Positions 1 to 7,660 are shown, numbered from the stretch's first letter. The stretch: DNA of 16,967 nt from an uncultured bacterium (GCA_937995995.1 CALKIP010000247.1:1-16967), one strand, 5' to 3'. Notes: generated by a model from the letters alone, not told the origin. Numbers and translations: made by a program.

Positions 1-1405
1 CGTCCGCGCTCACGTCCCCCTCGTACTCCGGCGCGATCGTCCGGCCCGTGTTGTTGTGGAAAAGCCGCCGCTCCTCACCCGTCACGAGGTCGTAGAGGTA
101 CGACCGGCGGTGCCGGCCCTCACCCTTGATCACCAGGAGCTCTGTCGGTGAGAGGAAGCGCGGGAAGAGATCGTGCTGGATGTCGTGCGTAACACGCGTC
201 TCCACACCCCGATTCGTGCCTCGCGTCGAAGTGACGAAGACTTCCCAGTCCTCGCGCAGCATGCGTTGGTAGGCGACGCGCTCGCCGTCGGGCGAAAGCG
301 TGGGACGCGCGATGCGGCCCCCCTCGGCGACCGTGACCGGCTCGCCCGCCGTATCCGACCCGCTCCTCGGCAGGCGCAGCACTTCGATCCGCTGCACGCG
401 CCCGGCGCACCCGGCAACGGCTGCATCGCAAGCCTCATTGACGAGCCACGCCACAGCCGAACCATTGGCCGCAACCGTCGGCGCCTCCCCCGGGAAGGTG
501 CGTTCCGTGCCGGTCCGCAGATCGAGGATGGCGATCCGGTCACCCTGCTCCTCCGCGCCGGAGGCCACCCGCGCGCGCTCCGCACCCGGCGCCTGGGGGA
601 TCGGGCTCTGATCCACGATCCGGTACACCAGATAGCGCCCACCCGGCACCGCGATCGGCTCCGTCCGGCTGCCCTCGCCTTCCGTCACCGCGACCGGCTC
701 GCGCGAGGGCGAGAGCGCGTAGATCCGGCTCGTCGTCGTGCCCTCCGCTGCGGCCACCGCGTAGACCGTCGAACCATCCGTGCTCCACGCCAGAGAGATG
801 ACGAGGAGGTCACCCTTGTCGAGTTCCCGCTCGCGACCACTCTCCAGCTCCCGGACGACGATCCGCGCCTCCTTCGCGGAGCGGTAGCGCAGCTCGTCAC
901 GAAGCCGGAAATACGCGGCCCGGTCCCGCGCCCGGAGCACCCGCTCCATTTCGGACCGGGTTCGCGCCATTTCGGTGGTTTCCGGCACCTGCATGTAGGC
1001 CGCCCGGCCACCCGCGGGCGAGAAGACGAGCCCGGTACCGTCCACTTCGACCTCGCTCGCCTTCAGCTCGCCGGGTGCGATCGGCACGATGCGAAGCCTT
1101 CTCTCACCGTCCTCTCCCGTCTCGTAGGCGACGTACCGGCCGTCCGGGCTCACGCGTGCCGCCCGCCCATCCGTCGTAAGCTCGAGCGTAGGGTGCAGTT
1201 CGCCGGTGATCAGTGCGATCCGTTCGAAGAAGCGATCTCCGTCCTCCGCCTGGAGCACGCGGGCGAAGCCCTCGAGGGCGGGAACGTAGTCGCCGCGATC
1301 CCACGCCAGATACGCCGCTTCAAAGGTCGAATCGGGCGTTTGCCGGGCTGACGCCGCGGACGCGAAGCAGGCGACGAGCAGGAAAGCGACTGCGGGTGGG
1401 CGCAT
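1..1405 (-). CDS. Exported beta-propeller protein, probable S9 (prolyl oligopeptidase-like) peptidase, partial at left edge
   Basis: The first 468 codons are present; the 3' part lies beyond base 1. The ATG (1405-1403) follows a strong Shine-Dalgarno, GAGGAGGTGC on the minus strand (1420-1411). The N-terminus has a short basic stretch, a hydrophobic core and an A-S-A site ending at residue 20, so export is likely; LVAC at 10-13 could also be a lipobox, though the preceding signal would be unusually short. Residues 28-52 look like one TPR-type helical hairpin. The rest has propeller-blade motifs, clearest as SPDGRYVAY (86-94) and LSPDGERVAY (370-379). This WD40/PD40-like arrangement is the N-terminal propeller of many secreted S9 peptidases, but no catalytic Ser-Asp-His domain is visible here. 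It could instead be a TolB-like propeller or belong to another hydrolase class. Diverges from the M28 gene. Confidence 0.72.
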   Translation of the reverse strand, partial: MRPPAVAFLLVACFASAASARQTPDSTFEAAYLAWDRGDYVPALEGFARVLQAEDGDRFFERIALITGELHPTLELTTDGRAARVSPDGRYVAYETGEDGERRLRIVPIAPGELKASEVEVDGTGLVFSPAGGRAAYMQVPETTEMARTRSEMERVLRARDRAAYFRLRDELRYRSAKEARIVVRELESGRERELDKGDLLVISLAWSTDGSTVYAVAAAEGTTTSRIYALSPSREPVAVTEGEGSRTEPIAVPGGRYLVYRIVDQSPIPQAPGAERARVASGAEEQGDRIAILDLRTGTERTFPGEAPTVAANGSAVAWLVNEACDAAVAGCAGRVQRIEVLRLPRSGSDTAGEPVTVAEGGRIARPTLSPDGERVAYQRMLREDWEVFVTSTRGTNRGVETRVTHDIQHDLFPRFLSPTELLVIKGEGRHRRSYLYDLVTGEERRLFHNNTGRTIAPEYEGDVSAD

Positions 1406-1583
1406 CGGTGGCACCTCCTCAAGCGACTGTCATATTTGCACTTGCCAGTGCAGAAGAAGCGTTGGAATATGGAGCAATCGCGCCACGGCGCAAGCAATCG
1501 ACCTTGACCCCACTCGCCCGGTGGCCTAGCGTTCCCCACGGCGCGGGCCGCGCCGCGCACGACTCACCCGTAGAGAACCAAGC
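1406..1583. promoter_or_regulatory. Divergent promoter region between the propeller protein and the M28 peptidase
   Basis: Non-coding, with candidate sigma-70-like boxes on both strands. Plus strand: TTGACC (1504-1509), 17-bp spacer, TAGCGT (1527-1532). Minus strand: TTGCGC (1493-1488), 16-bp spacer, CATATT (1471-1466). Two arrangements could be regulatory: the dyad TGCACT-TGCC-AGTGCA at 1437-1452, between the minus-strand -10 candidate and its start codon, and two GCAATCG copies (1474-1480, 1494-1500) exactly 20 bp apart around the palindrome GCGCC-AC-GGCGC (1480-1491). The boxes are weak matches and the assignment is an inference. Confidence 0.4.
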
Positions 1584-2777
1584 ATGTACAACCGTTCGTT
1601 GCCGCTGCCGTCCCCGGTGCGCCGCCTCGCGGTGAGCGCCCTGGCCACCTCCGTTCTCGTCGTGATCGGAACCGTTCCCGCCCTTGCCCAGGTCTCGCCG
1701 CCGACCGGCAGCCCAGTCCCGGACTCGGGCCACGTCGAGGATCTCTGGACTCGGGATCTGGACTCCGACCTCCTGGGTGTCGAGGTCGCGCCGACGCCGG
1801 ACTCGGCGCTGCTCGAGAACGTGCGCTCCGCACTCACCACCCTGGCGAGCGACCACTTCGAGGGGCGCCGCACCGGAACGCCCGGAGAGGCGCGTGCGGC
1901 GCATTTCATTGCGAATCGATTCGAGAGCTTCGGCCTCGTCGCCGCGGGCAACGACGCGTACTTCCAGCGCTTTCCAATGCGCCGCACCGTCCGGCCCGAC
2001 GGGAGGGAGCGGCTCGAGCTGATGTCGGGATGGTCGAGTTTCGAGCAGCACCCGGCGGAGGAGCGGGTGATCGGCGCCAACGTCGTCGGTCTGATCCGGG
2101 GCAGTGATCCCGAGCTCAGGGATGAGGCCGTGCTGGTCTCGGCGCACTTCGACCACCTCGGCATCGGCACGCCGAACGAGGAGGGAGACTCGATCTACAA
2201 CGGCGCGGACGACGATGCTTCCGGCGTCGTCGCCATGCTGGAGATCGCACGGGCGCTGTCCGAGGGCCCGGCGCCGCGGCGCACCGTCGTCTTCCTCGCG
2301 GCCACGGGTGAGGAGCAGGGGCTGCTCGGCACACGGTGGTACATCCAGAATCCGGCCGTCCCGCTGCGACGCACGGTGGCGAACCTGAACATCGAGATGA
2401 TCGGACGGCCGGACCCGCTGGTCGGCGGTCCCGGCCGCATGTGGCTGACCGGGTACGAACGCTCGACGATGGGTGAGATCATCAGCGAGCACGGCATCGC
2501 CATCGTCCCGGACCCGCGGCCCGAGTACAACTTCTTCATGCGAAGCGACAACATCGCCTTCGCCTACCTCGGCATACCGGCGCACACGATCTCGTCATAC
2601 AACCTGCACGAGGACTACCACACGCCGGCGGACGAGGTGGACCGGATCGACTTCGAGCACATGGCCCTCGTCGTCGAGGCCGCGATCGAGGCCGTCCGTG
2701 CCCTGGCCGACGGCCCTGCGCCGATGTGGCACCCCGGCGGCCGTCCCGTGCCGCCGGGTAGTACCACTCGCGACTAG
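1584..2777 (+). CDS. Exported M28-family zinc aminopeptidase
   Basis: A 397-residue secreted metallopeptidase, expected to remove N-terminal amino acids from peptides with a two-zinc centre. A basic start, a hydrophobic stretch at about 14-30 and PALAQ near 32-36 form a signal peptide. The M28 core begins near residue 150. Metal and catalytic positions are readable: H188 in SAHFDHLG, D209 in NGADDDASG, the E243-E244 pair in ATGEEQGLLG (base plus ligand), E271 in NIEMIGR and H346 in YHTPADEVD. The E271 position is Asp in classical members such as Aeromonas aminopeptidase; Glu here may be a subfamily trait. No inserted PA domain is evident, which fits the length. The ATG is preceded only by a weak AGAGAA. 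The gene is probably monocistronic, divergent from the propeller gene and followed by a pseudogene. Confidence 0.92.
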   Translation: MYNRSLPLPSPVRRLAVSALATSVLVVIGTVPALAQVSPPTGSPVPDSGHVEDLWTRDLDSDLLGVEVAPTPDSALLENVRSALTTLASDHFEGRRTGTPGEARAAHFIANRFESFGLVAAGNDAYFQRFPMRRTVRPDGRERLELMSGWSSFEQHPAEERVIGANVVGLIRGSDPELRDEAVLVSAHFDHLGIGTPNEEGDSIYNGADDDASGVVAMLEIARALSEGPAPRRTVVFLAATGEEQGLLGTRWYIQNPAVPLRRTVANLNIEMIGRPDPLVGGPGRMWLTGYERSTMGEIISEHGIAIVPDPRPEYNFFMRSDNIAFAYLGIPAHTISSYNLHEDYHTPADEVDRIDFEHMALVVEAAIEAVRALADGPAPMWHPGGRPVPPGSTTRD

Positions 2778-2825
2778 AGTGGCGCGCCCGGAGGCGTCGC
2801 CGGGCCGCAGGTACCGACGCTGAAC

Positions 2826-3314
2826 GTGAACGAAGACCCGCGTATCCCCGGCCCCTGGGCCCACGGCCAGGCGACCGTCAACAGGATTCGGCTCCACCAT
2901 GTGGAGGACGGCGCGGGTCCTCTCGTTCTACTTTCGCACTCCTTCCCCGAGTTCGGGTGCGCGTGGCGCAACCCGCTCCCTGCCCTTGCCGAGGCCGGCT
3001 ACCACGCGGCCGCCGCCGACCGGCGAGGCTACAACGCGTCGGACAAGCGCCGCGGAGTGGCGAGCTAACGCATCGATTGTCTCGTCGAGGTCGTCGTCGC
3101 GCTGATTCGCTACTTCGACGTCGACCGCGCGACCCTCGACGGGCACGACCGGGGCGGGTTGATCGCCTGGAAGACCGCGCTGATGCGGCCGGCTGTGGTC
3201 GAGCGCTGGGTACCGCACATCCGCATCGAGCGTATCCGCGACTCGAGCCACTGGGTGCAGAACGACGCTCCCGACCGCGTCAACTTTTTGCTGCTCGCCT
3301 TTCTCCCCGCCCAC
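2826..3314 (+). pseudogene. Decayed alpha/beta hydrolase (epoxide hydrolase / haloalkane dehalogenase-like)
   Basis: Starts at GTG 2826 and keeps one frame to about 3314, interrupted by TAA at 3066-3068 where this family usually has Tyr (GVAS-stop-RIDCLVEVVVALI). Recognisable pieces in order: the oxyanion-hole region as HSFPEFGCAW, where the family has HGFPE; the segment ending in DRRGYNASDK; the nucleophile elbow GHDRGGLIAW with Asp at 3147-3149; and a C-terminal SHWVQNDAPDRVN segment with the expected catalytic His at 3249-3251. Only about 33 codons separate nucleophile and His, whereas intact enzymes of about 290-300 residues carry a cap domain and the acid residue between them. So there is a premature stop, a large internal in-frame deletion (the join lies just before WVPHIRIERI) and a changed oxyanion-hole residue. 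The frame runs on past 3314 into the next gene without family similarity. Confidence 0.85.
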
Positions 3315-3333
3315 TCCACTGACGGGAGGTCCC

Positions 3334-4092
3334 ATGCACGTTCGGCACGCCATCCACTCCGCGCTCCTGGTCCTCCTCGCGACACCGGCGATGGCACAGC
3401 AGCCCGACGATCCCAGCAAAGGCCGGATCATCGGTCGAATCCTGGACGCCGAGTCGTCCGAGCCGATCGCCGATGTGGCCGTATCGGTGCCGGAGCGCGG
3501 GATCCCGCCCGTGCTCACCGATCGCAACGGGTGGTTCGCCGTGGGCGATCTGGAACGTGGCATCTACCCGCTCGAGCTCCAGCACGTGGCGTACGGCACG
3601 CACGAGCAGCTCGTCAACGTGCCGCCGGGTCGCACGGTCGAGATCGAGATCCGACTCGCGGCCAGGGCCATCGAGCTGGACCCGATCGCGGTCGCCGTGA
3701 CGATCCGAAGTCCATACCTGGAGGATCGTGGCTACTACCGCCGCGAGCGAATGGGCTTCGGCACGTTCTTCACTGAGGAAGACATCGCCAAGTGGGGACT
3801 GAGGAACACACTCCATTTGGTGCCGCGTGGCCGTGTGGAGTCGATCGGCGCCAGCGCCTTTCGCTACACCCTTATCTTCCAGCGCGGTTTCCGGACGTGC
3901 GTGCCCCCGGTCTGGATCGATGGACTGCTGATCCGACTCAGGGGCTCCGCCATCTCCGACATGATCGATGAAAACAACATCGGTGCGCTGGAGGCGTACG
4001 CGCCGGGACAGACGCCGGGCGAGTTCATTGGCTCGGGAATCTACGACTGCGGCGCAATCGTCATCTGGAGCCGGCACAGGATCGACCGGTAG
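3334..4092 (+). CDS. Exported carboxypeptidase-regulatory-like plus TonB plug-like protein without a barrel
   Basis: A 252-residue protein with a strong ribosome site (GGGAGGT, 3323-3329) before ATG 3334. The signal peptide ends near AMAQQ (residues 19-23). Residues about 30-110 form a carboxypeptidase-regulatory-like beta-sandwich (KGRIIGRILDAESSEPIADV, then TDRNGWFAVGDLERGIYPLE). From about 115 it resembles the plug of TonB-dependent receptors: a variable loop, FFTEEDI, and a C-terminal DENNIGALEAYAPGQTPGEF followed by CGAIVIWSRH. The chain stops where a receptor would begin its 22-strand barrel, so it cannot form a transporter alone. Cys189 and Cys239 may form a disulfide. Such short plug-only proteins are frequent in Gemmatimonadota-like genomes to my knowledge, and their function is unclear. 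It is probably periplasmic or outer-membrane associated. Confidence 0.8.
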   Translation: MHVRHAIHSALLVLLATPAMAQQPDDPSKGRIIGRILDAESSEPIADVAVSVPERGIPPVLTDRNGWFAVGDLERGIYPLELQHVAYGTHEQLVNVPPGRTVEIEIRLAARAIELDPIAVAVTIRSPYLEDRGYYRRERMGFGTFFTEEDIAKWGLRNTLHLVPRGRVESIGASAFRYTLIFQRGFRTCVPPVWIDGLLIRLRGSAISDMIDENNIGALEAYAPGQTPGEFIGSGIYDCGAIVIWSRHRIDR

Positions 4093-4122
4093 CAGCCGAA
4101 TCGAGAGAACGACGCGCTTGCC

Positions 4123-4141
4123 GGTGGATAGGTCATCCACC
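4123..4141. terminator. Weak stem-loop between convergent genes
   Basis: GGTGGAT (4123-4129) and ATCCACC (4135-4141) form a perfect 7-bp stem with a 5-nt loop, lying in the 62-bp gap between the convergent plug-like and NmrA-type genes. There is no T-tract on either side, so a terminator role rests on position alone. Confidence 0.35.
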
Positions 4142-4154
4142 CGCACCCGGTACC

Positions 4155-5003
4155 CTACCGCCGACGCGCGAACTCCCGCGCCGACGTCAGCGACACCCCG
4201 AACGTGGCACACGCCTCGTCCATCGGAACCGGCGAGTCGTAGTGCTCGAAGCCCGCGGCGAGTTGAGAGACGACGTCGGGCACCCCAGGGATCGGCTCGC
4301 CCGGGGACACCGTCCGCACCTCGATCGTCCGCCCCGTCACCTCCTCGTAGATCCGCACCACGTCGCGCCAGGAGAGCGCATCCGGGCCGCCGAGGGTGAG
4401 GATCGTGTTGCGGGCCGCGGGGTGCCTCAGTGCGGCCAGGATGAAGCGGGCGACGTCGGCTTCGGCGACGAACGAGTGCCGGCGCTTCGCCTCGCCGACC
4501 AGCGTGACCGGCCGGCCCTGGTCGATCGCACCCTCGACCAGCGTCGGGAACCACGTGTCCATCAAAATGTTCGGCCTCACGATCGTGTACTCCATGCCAC
4601 TGCCTCGGAGGTACTCCTCGGTCTCCGCCTTGGCGCGCACGAACTGCACAGGACTCTCCGGATCCGCGCCCAGTGCGGACACGAAGATGAAATGCCCCAC
4701 GCCCGCGGCGCGGCTCGCGTCGATCAGGACGCGGTTCCCGCGCCTGTCGACGGTCTCCAGGTTGTCGTCGCCGCCACGCTTCGCGGAGTTCGCCGTCGTG
4801 ATCACGATCGCCGCACCGGCACACGCGCGGGCCACGCTGTCCACATCCTTGAGATCGCCGAAGACGATCTCGGCACCTGCTTCCTCCAGCGCCCGATAGG
4901 CGGAGTTCGGGCGCACGAGCACGCGTACGGGTTCGCCGTTCCGAAGCAGGTCCCGAGCGACGCGACCACCGAGTGAGCCGGTGCTGCCGACCAGAAGGAT
5001 CAT
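4155..5003 (-). CDS. NAD(P)-binding NmrA-like / atypical short-chain dehydrogenase family protein
   Basis: A 282-residue cytoplasmic Rossmann protein with no signal peptide. The start is placed at ATG 5003-5001 because the Rossmann strand begins immediately (MILLVGSTGSLGG, with GxxGxxG at residues 6-12) and GAGAGG lies just upstream; the frame stays open 34 more codons upstream but that stretch is Arg/Pro-rich and unlike the family. Further hallmarks are VLVRPNS after strand 2 (NADP-type basic residue), a FGDLKDVDSV segment, FIFVSALGAD, and YTIVRPNILMDTWFP. There is no canonical YxxxK pair, which is normal for NmrA/YbjT-type atypical SDRs that act as NAD(P)H-dependent quinone reductases or redox sensors. 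The substrate cannot be inferred. It stands alone, divergent from the esterase gene. Confidence 0.85.
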   Translation of the reverse strand: MILLVGSTGSLGGRVARDLLRNGEPVRVLVRPNSAYRALEEAGAEIVFGDLKDVDSVARACAGAAIVITTANSAKRGGDDNLETVDRRGNRVLIDASRAAGVGHFIFVSALGADPESPVQFVRAKAETEEYLRGSGMEYTIVRPNILMDTWFPTLVEGAIDQGRPVTLVGEAKRRHSFVAEADVARFILAALRHPAARNTILTLGGPDALSWRDVVRIYEEVTGRTIEVRTVSPGEPIPGVPDVVSQLAAGFEHYDSPVPMDEACATFGVSLTSAREFARRR

Positions 5004-5371
5004 GATGACCTCTCGAGGTGAGGGAATCGGGGGACGATGACGCGGCGCAGCGACGCGGGTGGGAATCCGCCGCTCGCGCCCGGCCAAGGTATGTTGGACG
5101 AACACCTGGGAGCAATACTTTCATGTGCCGCGGCAGCCACTACGGTGGTGGGGTACCGCCCCGGTCCCGGTCGAACCTGAAGTGATTCGGACATCCTTGC
5201 ATCACAGCGCGCAGAACCCCTGATCGGTTCTAGCACCCCTTTTGCCCATTCCTTGCTGGCCCCATGCAGGGGGCCTACCATGCCTAGAGCACGGTCCAGG
5301 GTGCCCTCGCATGGGTCCACCTGTCCCGGTCCGCCGCCGAGAGACCGTCCCATTGCACCCGTTGGAGGATG
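5004..5371. promoter_or_regulatory. Divergent intergenic region upstream of the NmrA-type and esterase genes
   Basis: About 368 bp with no convincing gene. A candidate plus-strand promoter is TTGCTG (5253-5258 region), a spacer of about 17 bp and TACCAT (5276-5281); the spacer contains the hairpin GGCCCC-ATGCAG-GGGGCC (5258-5275). A candidate for the minus strand lies near 5095-5125 (TTGCTC then CATACC), but both boxes match weakly. GGAGG at 5364-5368 is the esterase ribosome site. Nothing else stands out. Confidence 0.3.
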
Positions 5372-6226
5372 ATGAGCGAGACAACGGAGCCTTTCGAGAC
5401 AGTCCCGGGTTCGGGTCCGACGCGCGACGGCGCGGACGGATCGTGGGCAGGAGCCACGTCACCCTCTCGCGTGGACGCGGCAGCCAGCAGGCCGTCCGAC
5501 CCCCCTTCGGCCGCACCCAACGACTCCCGCGTCCAGGCCCAACTCATGGATCCCTCCACCGAGCACCACCTGATGGTCCGGCGAACCGCGCGCTTCCACA
5601 CACTCGGCGCCCCCTCGGGCCCGCTCCAGCAGGTCTGGTTCGTCTGCCACGGCTACGGCCAACTCGCCGGACGATTCATCCGGCATTTCCGCACGATCGC
5701 GAGCGACTCGCGGCTGATCGTGGCGCCCGAGGCGCTGAACCGCTACTACACCGACAGCGAACCCGGCCCCCACGGTCCGCAATCGCGAGTCGGCGCCACG
5801 TGGATGACCCGTGAGGATCGGCTCGCCGAGATCGACGACTACGTAACGTACCTGGATGCGCTCTACGCCCACATCTTCGAGGTGGTCGACCGTGATGCGG
5901 TCGAGGTGTACGCCCTCGGCTTCTCCCAGGGCGCGGCGACGGTGAGCCGCTGGGTCGCGTTCGGCGAGGCGCGCATCGATCAGCTCGTCCTATGGGGGAG
6001 CTTCCTTCCGGCCGACCTGGACCTCGATGAGGCGGCCCCCCGGTTACACACCGTCCGGCCGATCCTGGTCGCGGGCGAGCAGGACGAGTTCGCGAGCCCG
6101 GAGATGGCTGAGAGGGACGCCGACCGAATGCGTGAACTGGGGTTGGATGCCCAAGTGATCACCTTCCCGGGAGGACACACGCTCGTGAGGTCGATTCTGG
6201 GGCAGATCGCGCAGAAGGAGATCTGA
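5372..6226 (+). CDS. Alpha/beta hydrolase of the phospholipase/carboxylesterase type
   Basis: A 284-residue serine hydrolase, expected to cleave carboxylic esters of unknown identity. Catalytic residues, numbered from ATG 5372: Ser185 in the elbow GFSQG, Asp238 in GEQDEF and His269 in GGHTL, the order and spacing of the family. Other signatures are the oxyanion region VCHGYGQLAGRF and a family-like stretch around YYTDSEPGPHGP and WMTREDRLAEI. The core starts near residue 64; the first 60 residues are Ser/Pro/Ala-rich, show no hydrophobic signal and look disordered. The start is uncertain: ATG codons stand at 5369 and 5372, with GGAGG (5364-5368) abutting the first and only 3 nt from the second, and another ATG occurs at 5546 without a ribosome site. 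GC-rich third positions suggest the leader is really coding. Confidence 0.87.
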   Translation: MSETTEPFETVPGSGPTRDGADGSWAGATSPSRVDAAASRPSDPPSAAPNDSRVQAQLMDPSTEHHLMVRRTARFHTLGAPSGPLQQVWFVCHGYGQLAGRFIRHFRTIASDSRLIVAPEALNRYYTDSEPGPHGPQSRVGATWMTREDRLAEIDDYVTYLDALYAHIFEVVDRDAVEVYALGFSQGAATVSRWVAFGEARIDQLVLWGSFLPADLDLDEAAPRLHTVRPILVAGEQDEFASPEMAERDADRMRELGLDAQVITFPGGHTLVRSILGQIAQKEI

Positions 6227-6358
6227 CGGCCTTCGGCCGGCGGGAGTCGGCGCCCTGCGGGCGCGGTGAGCGGCGCCGCGTTACGGCGCGGGAGGTCGGC
6301 CGGCCTGTAGCCGGCGGGGACCAGCGGGCGTTGCCCGCGGGGGCTGCCTGGGGGCAGC
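6227..6358. repeat. Array of six short GC hairpins with G-rich spacers
   Basis: Begins at the base after the esterase stop codon. Perfect inverted repeats in order: CGGCC-TTC-GGCCG (6227-6239), GCGCCC-TGC-GGGCGC (6250-6264), GCGCCG-CGTTA-CGGCGC (6273-6289), GCCGGC-CTGTA-GCCGGC (6299-6315), GCGGGC-GTT-GCCCGC (6324-6338), GCTGCC-TGGG-GGCAGC (6343-6358). Five of the six have 6-bp arms and the first has 5. The arm sequences all differ, while the plus-strand spacers are purine-rich and each begins with G (such as GGTGAGCG, GGGAGGTCG, GGGGACCA). Successive starts are 19-26 bp apart. None is followed by a T-tract. Conserved pairing with changing sequence suggests selection for structure, but the role is unknown. 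Confidence 0.7.
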
Positions 6359-6389
6359 GGGAGGGCACCCTTGGCGCGAGAGGCCTACG

Positions 6390-6418
6390 TTGCAGCGGGG
6401 GTGAAATGCATGTATGGG
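6390..6418 (+). promoter_or_regulatory. Candidate promoter of the propeller lipoprotein gene
   Basis: TTGCAG (6390-6395), a 17-bp spacer and TATGGG (6413-6418) lie about 70 bp upstream of the lipoprotein start and just after the hairpin array. Spacing is ideal for a sigma-70-like promoter but the -10 box is a poor match. Confidence 0.3.
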
Positions 6419-6487
6419 TAGGGCTCGGTCCTGTCCTTCACGCTCGCCCACGCCCTCATTTGCCTATCCACCTCTGATGGAGGAGCC

Positions 6488-7660
6488 ATGCACACCCCAT
6501 ACAGCCGATCGAACGTCTCGACAATCGTGCTCGGTGCGACTTCCCTGCTTCTATCGGCCTGTGCGGCCGGTGATGCCGGGGCACCCACCTGGACCGGCAC
6601 ACGAGACACGATCGACGGCGTCGAGGTGGTGCGGAATCCGGCGGAGCCGCTCCTCGGCGACGGCGCCGTAGCAGCGACCATCGTCTGGACGGAGGCAGGC
6701 GCAGAGTTCGATTCGGATGCCGGGCCCCTCTGGGAGCAGCCCAGCCATGTACGCGCGGCGGATGGCGTCGTCTATGTCCTCGACGCACTGGCTGCGCGGG
6801 TGTACGCGCACCGTGCCACCGACGGCGAGCCGCTCGCCACGATCGGCCGCAAAGGGCCGGGCCCGGGAGAGCTGAACCAGCCCAGCGGGCTGGCGTTGTT
6901 GGACGGGGACGTCGTCGTGGCCGATGGCAGCGGGGAGGTCGAGGTCTTCGATCCCTCCGGGGCGCACCTCCGCTCGATCCAGCCGAACGGGATCGTGATG
7001 GGCCTCGACGCCCTCGGCACAGACCGCCTTCTACTGGGCCGGTTCCAGGGGCCGGACTCGCCCTGGAGGACGGTGCTCGCCCTGACGGGCGAGAGCTGGT
7101 CGCTCGAGGCGCCGGAGTGGCTGGTCGAGAAGCCGGCGGATGTTGCCGAATGCGGCAGCATCGCCACCACGGGCGCCACGCTCCTCCGTGCTCACTGCAG
7201 CCTCCTGCGCTTCCATCTCGCGAGCGATGAGGGCCACGTGCTCCGCGAAGTCACCGTGGACCGGGCTGTCGTCTACTCTTCCGAGGCGGAGCTGGATGCC
7301 TATGAGCGGCGGGTCCGCCGGCAGATGGCGGAAGTCGGACTGCCGCCGGCACAGGCCGATCGGATGGTTGCCAGCTTCCGTGACCAAAGCCGAGTCAAGC
7401 GGCTCTTCGGCAGTATCCGTCACGACGCCGAGGCCGATCGGTACTGGATCCTCGAGCAGCAGACCGAGGACTTCGGCGGCGGCCCGGCCACGCTGCACCT
7501 CTTCGGCCCGAGCGGTGTCTACCTGGCCCGCCTGGCCTTCGAGCGCGCCTGGACGGACTTCGATGCGGCAGACGGCCACGTCTACGCACTCGAGAAGGAC
7601 CCGGACACCGACCTTGCGACTCTCGTCGCCTTCAGGATTGACCTTCCGATCGTGGACTAA
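6488..7660 (+). CDS. 6-bladed beta-propeller (NHL-like) lipoprotein
   Basis: A 390-residue lipoprotein. ATG 6488 follows a good ribosome site (GGAGGAG, 6479-6485). The signal is of lipoprotein type: basic N-terminus, hydrophobic core and lipobox LLSAC with Cys25 as the lipidated residue. After a short linker the chain carries propeller features: VYVLDALAARVYAHRATDG (about 95-113), the NHL-type TIGRKGPGPGELNQPSGLAL (118-137), VVVADGSGEVEVFDPSG and C-terminal VYLARLAFERAW and VYALEKD blades. The charged helical segment at about 265-300 (EAELDAYERRVRRQMAEVG) is an insertion seen in such proteins. These propellers are abundant in Bacteroidota and Gemmatimonadota, are presumed to bind ligands or peptides in the periplasm or at the surface, and have no established reaction. 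It stands alone between the hairpin array and a convergent gene. Confidence 0.88.
   Translation: MHTPYSRSNVSTIVLGATSLLLSACAAGDAGAPTWTGTRDTIDGVEVVRNPAEPLLGDGAVAATIVWTEAGAEFDSDAGPLWEQPSHVRAADGVVYVLDALAARVYAHRATDGEPLATIGRKGPGPGELNQPSGLALLDGDVVVADGSGEVEVFDPSGAHLRSIQPNGIVMGLDALGTDRLLLGRFQGPDSPWRTVLALTGESWSLEAPEWLVEKPADVAECGSIATTGATLLRAHCSLLRFHLASDEGHVLREVTVDRAVVYSSEAELDAYERRVRRQMAEVGLPPAQADRMVASFRDQSRVKRLFGSIRHDAEADRYWILEQQTEDFGGGPATLHLFGPSGVYLARLAFERAWTDFDAADGHVYALEKDPDTDLATLVAFRIDLPIVD

Noticed and set aside
173..1351. Plus-strand open frame across the left-edge gene
   Set aside because: The minus frame here has a signal peptide, a strong Shine-Dalgarno and SPDG propeller motifs; the plus frame has none.
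3159..3776. Independent gene continuing from the hydrolase remnant into the plug-like gene
   Set aside because: Its first part is the C-terminal end of the pseudogene and the rest is an out-of-frame reading of the plug-like gene, which has its own ribosome site and signal peptide.
5280..5372. A 30-codon open frame ending in a TGA that overlaps the esterase start, preceded by AGGGGG
   Set aside because: Possible leader peptide, but it is Pro/Arg-rich, overlaps the candidate -10 box, and has no independent support.
6227..6358. CRISPR array as an explanation for the repeated hairpins
   Set aside because: Units are too short and their sequences differ; CRISPR repeats are near-identical with spacers of about 30-40 bp, and no cas gene is present.
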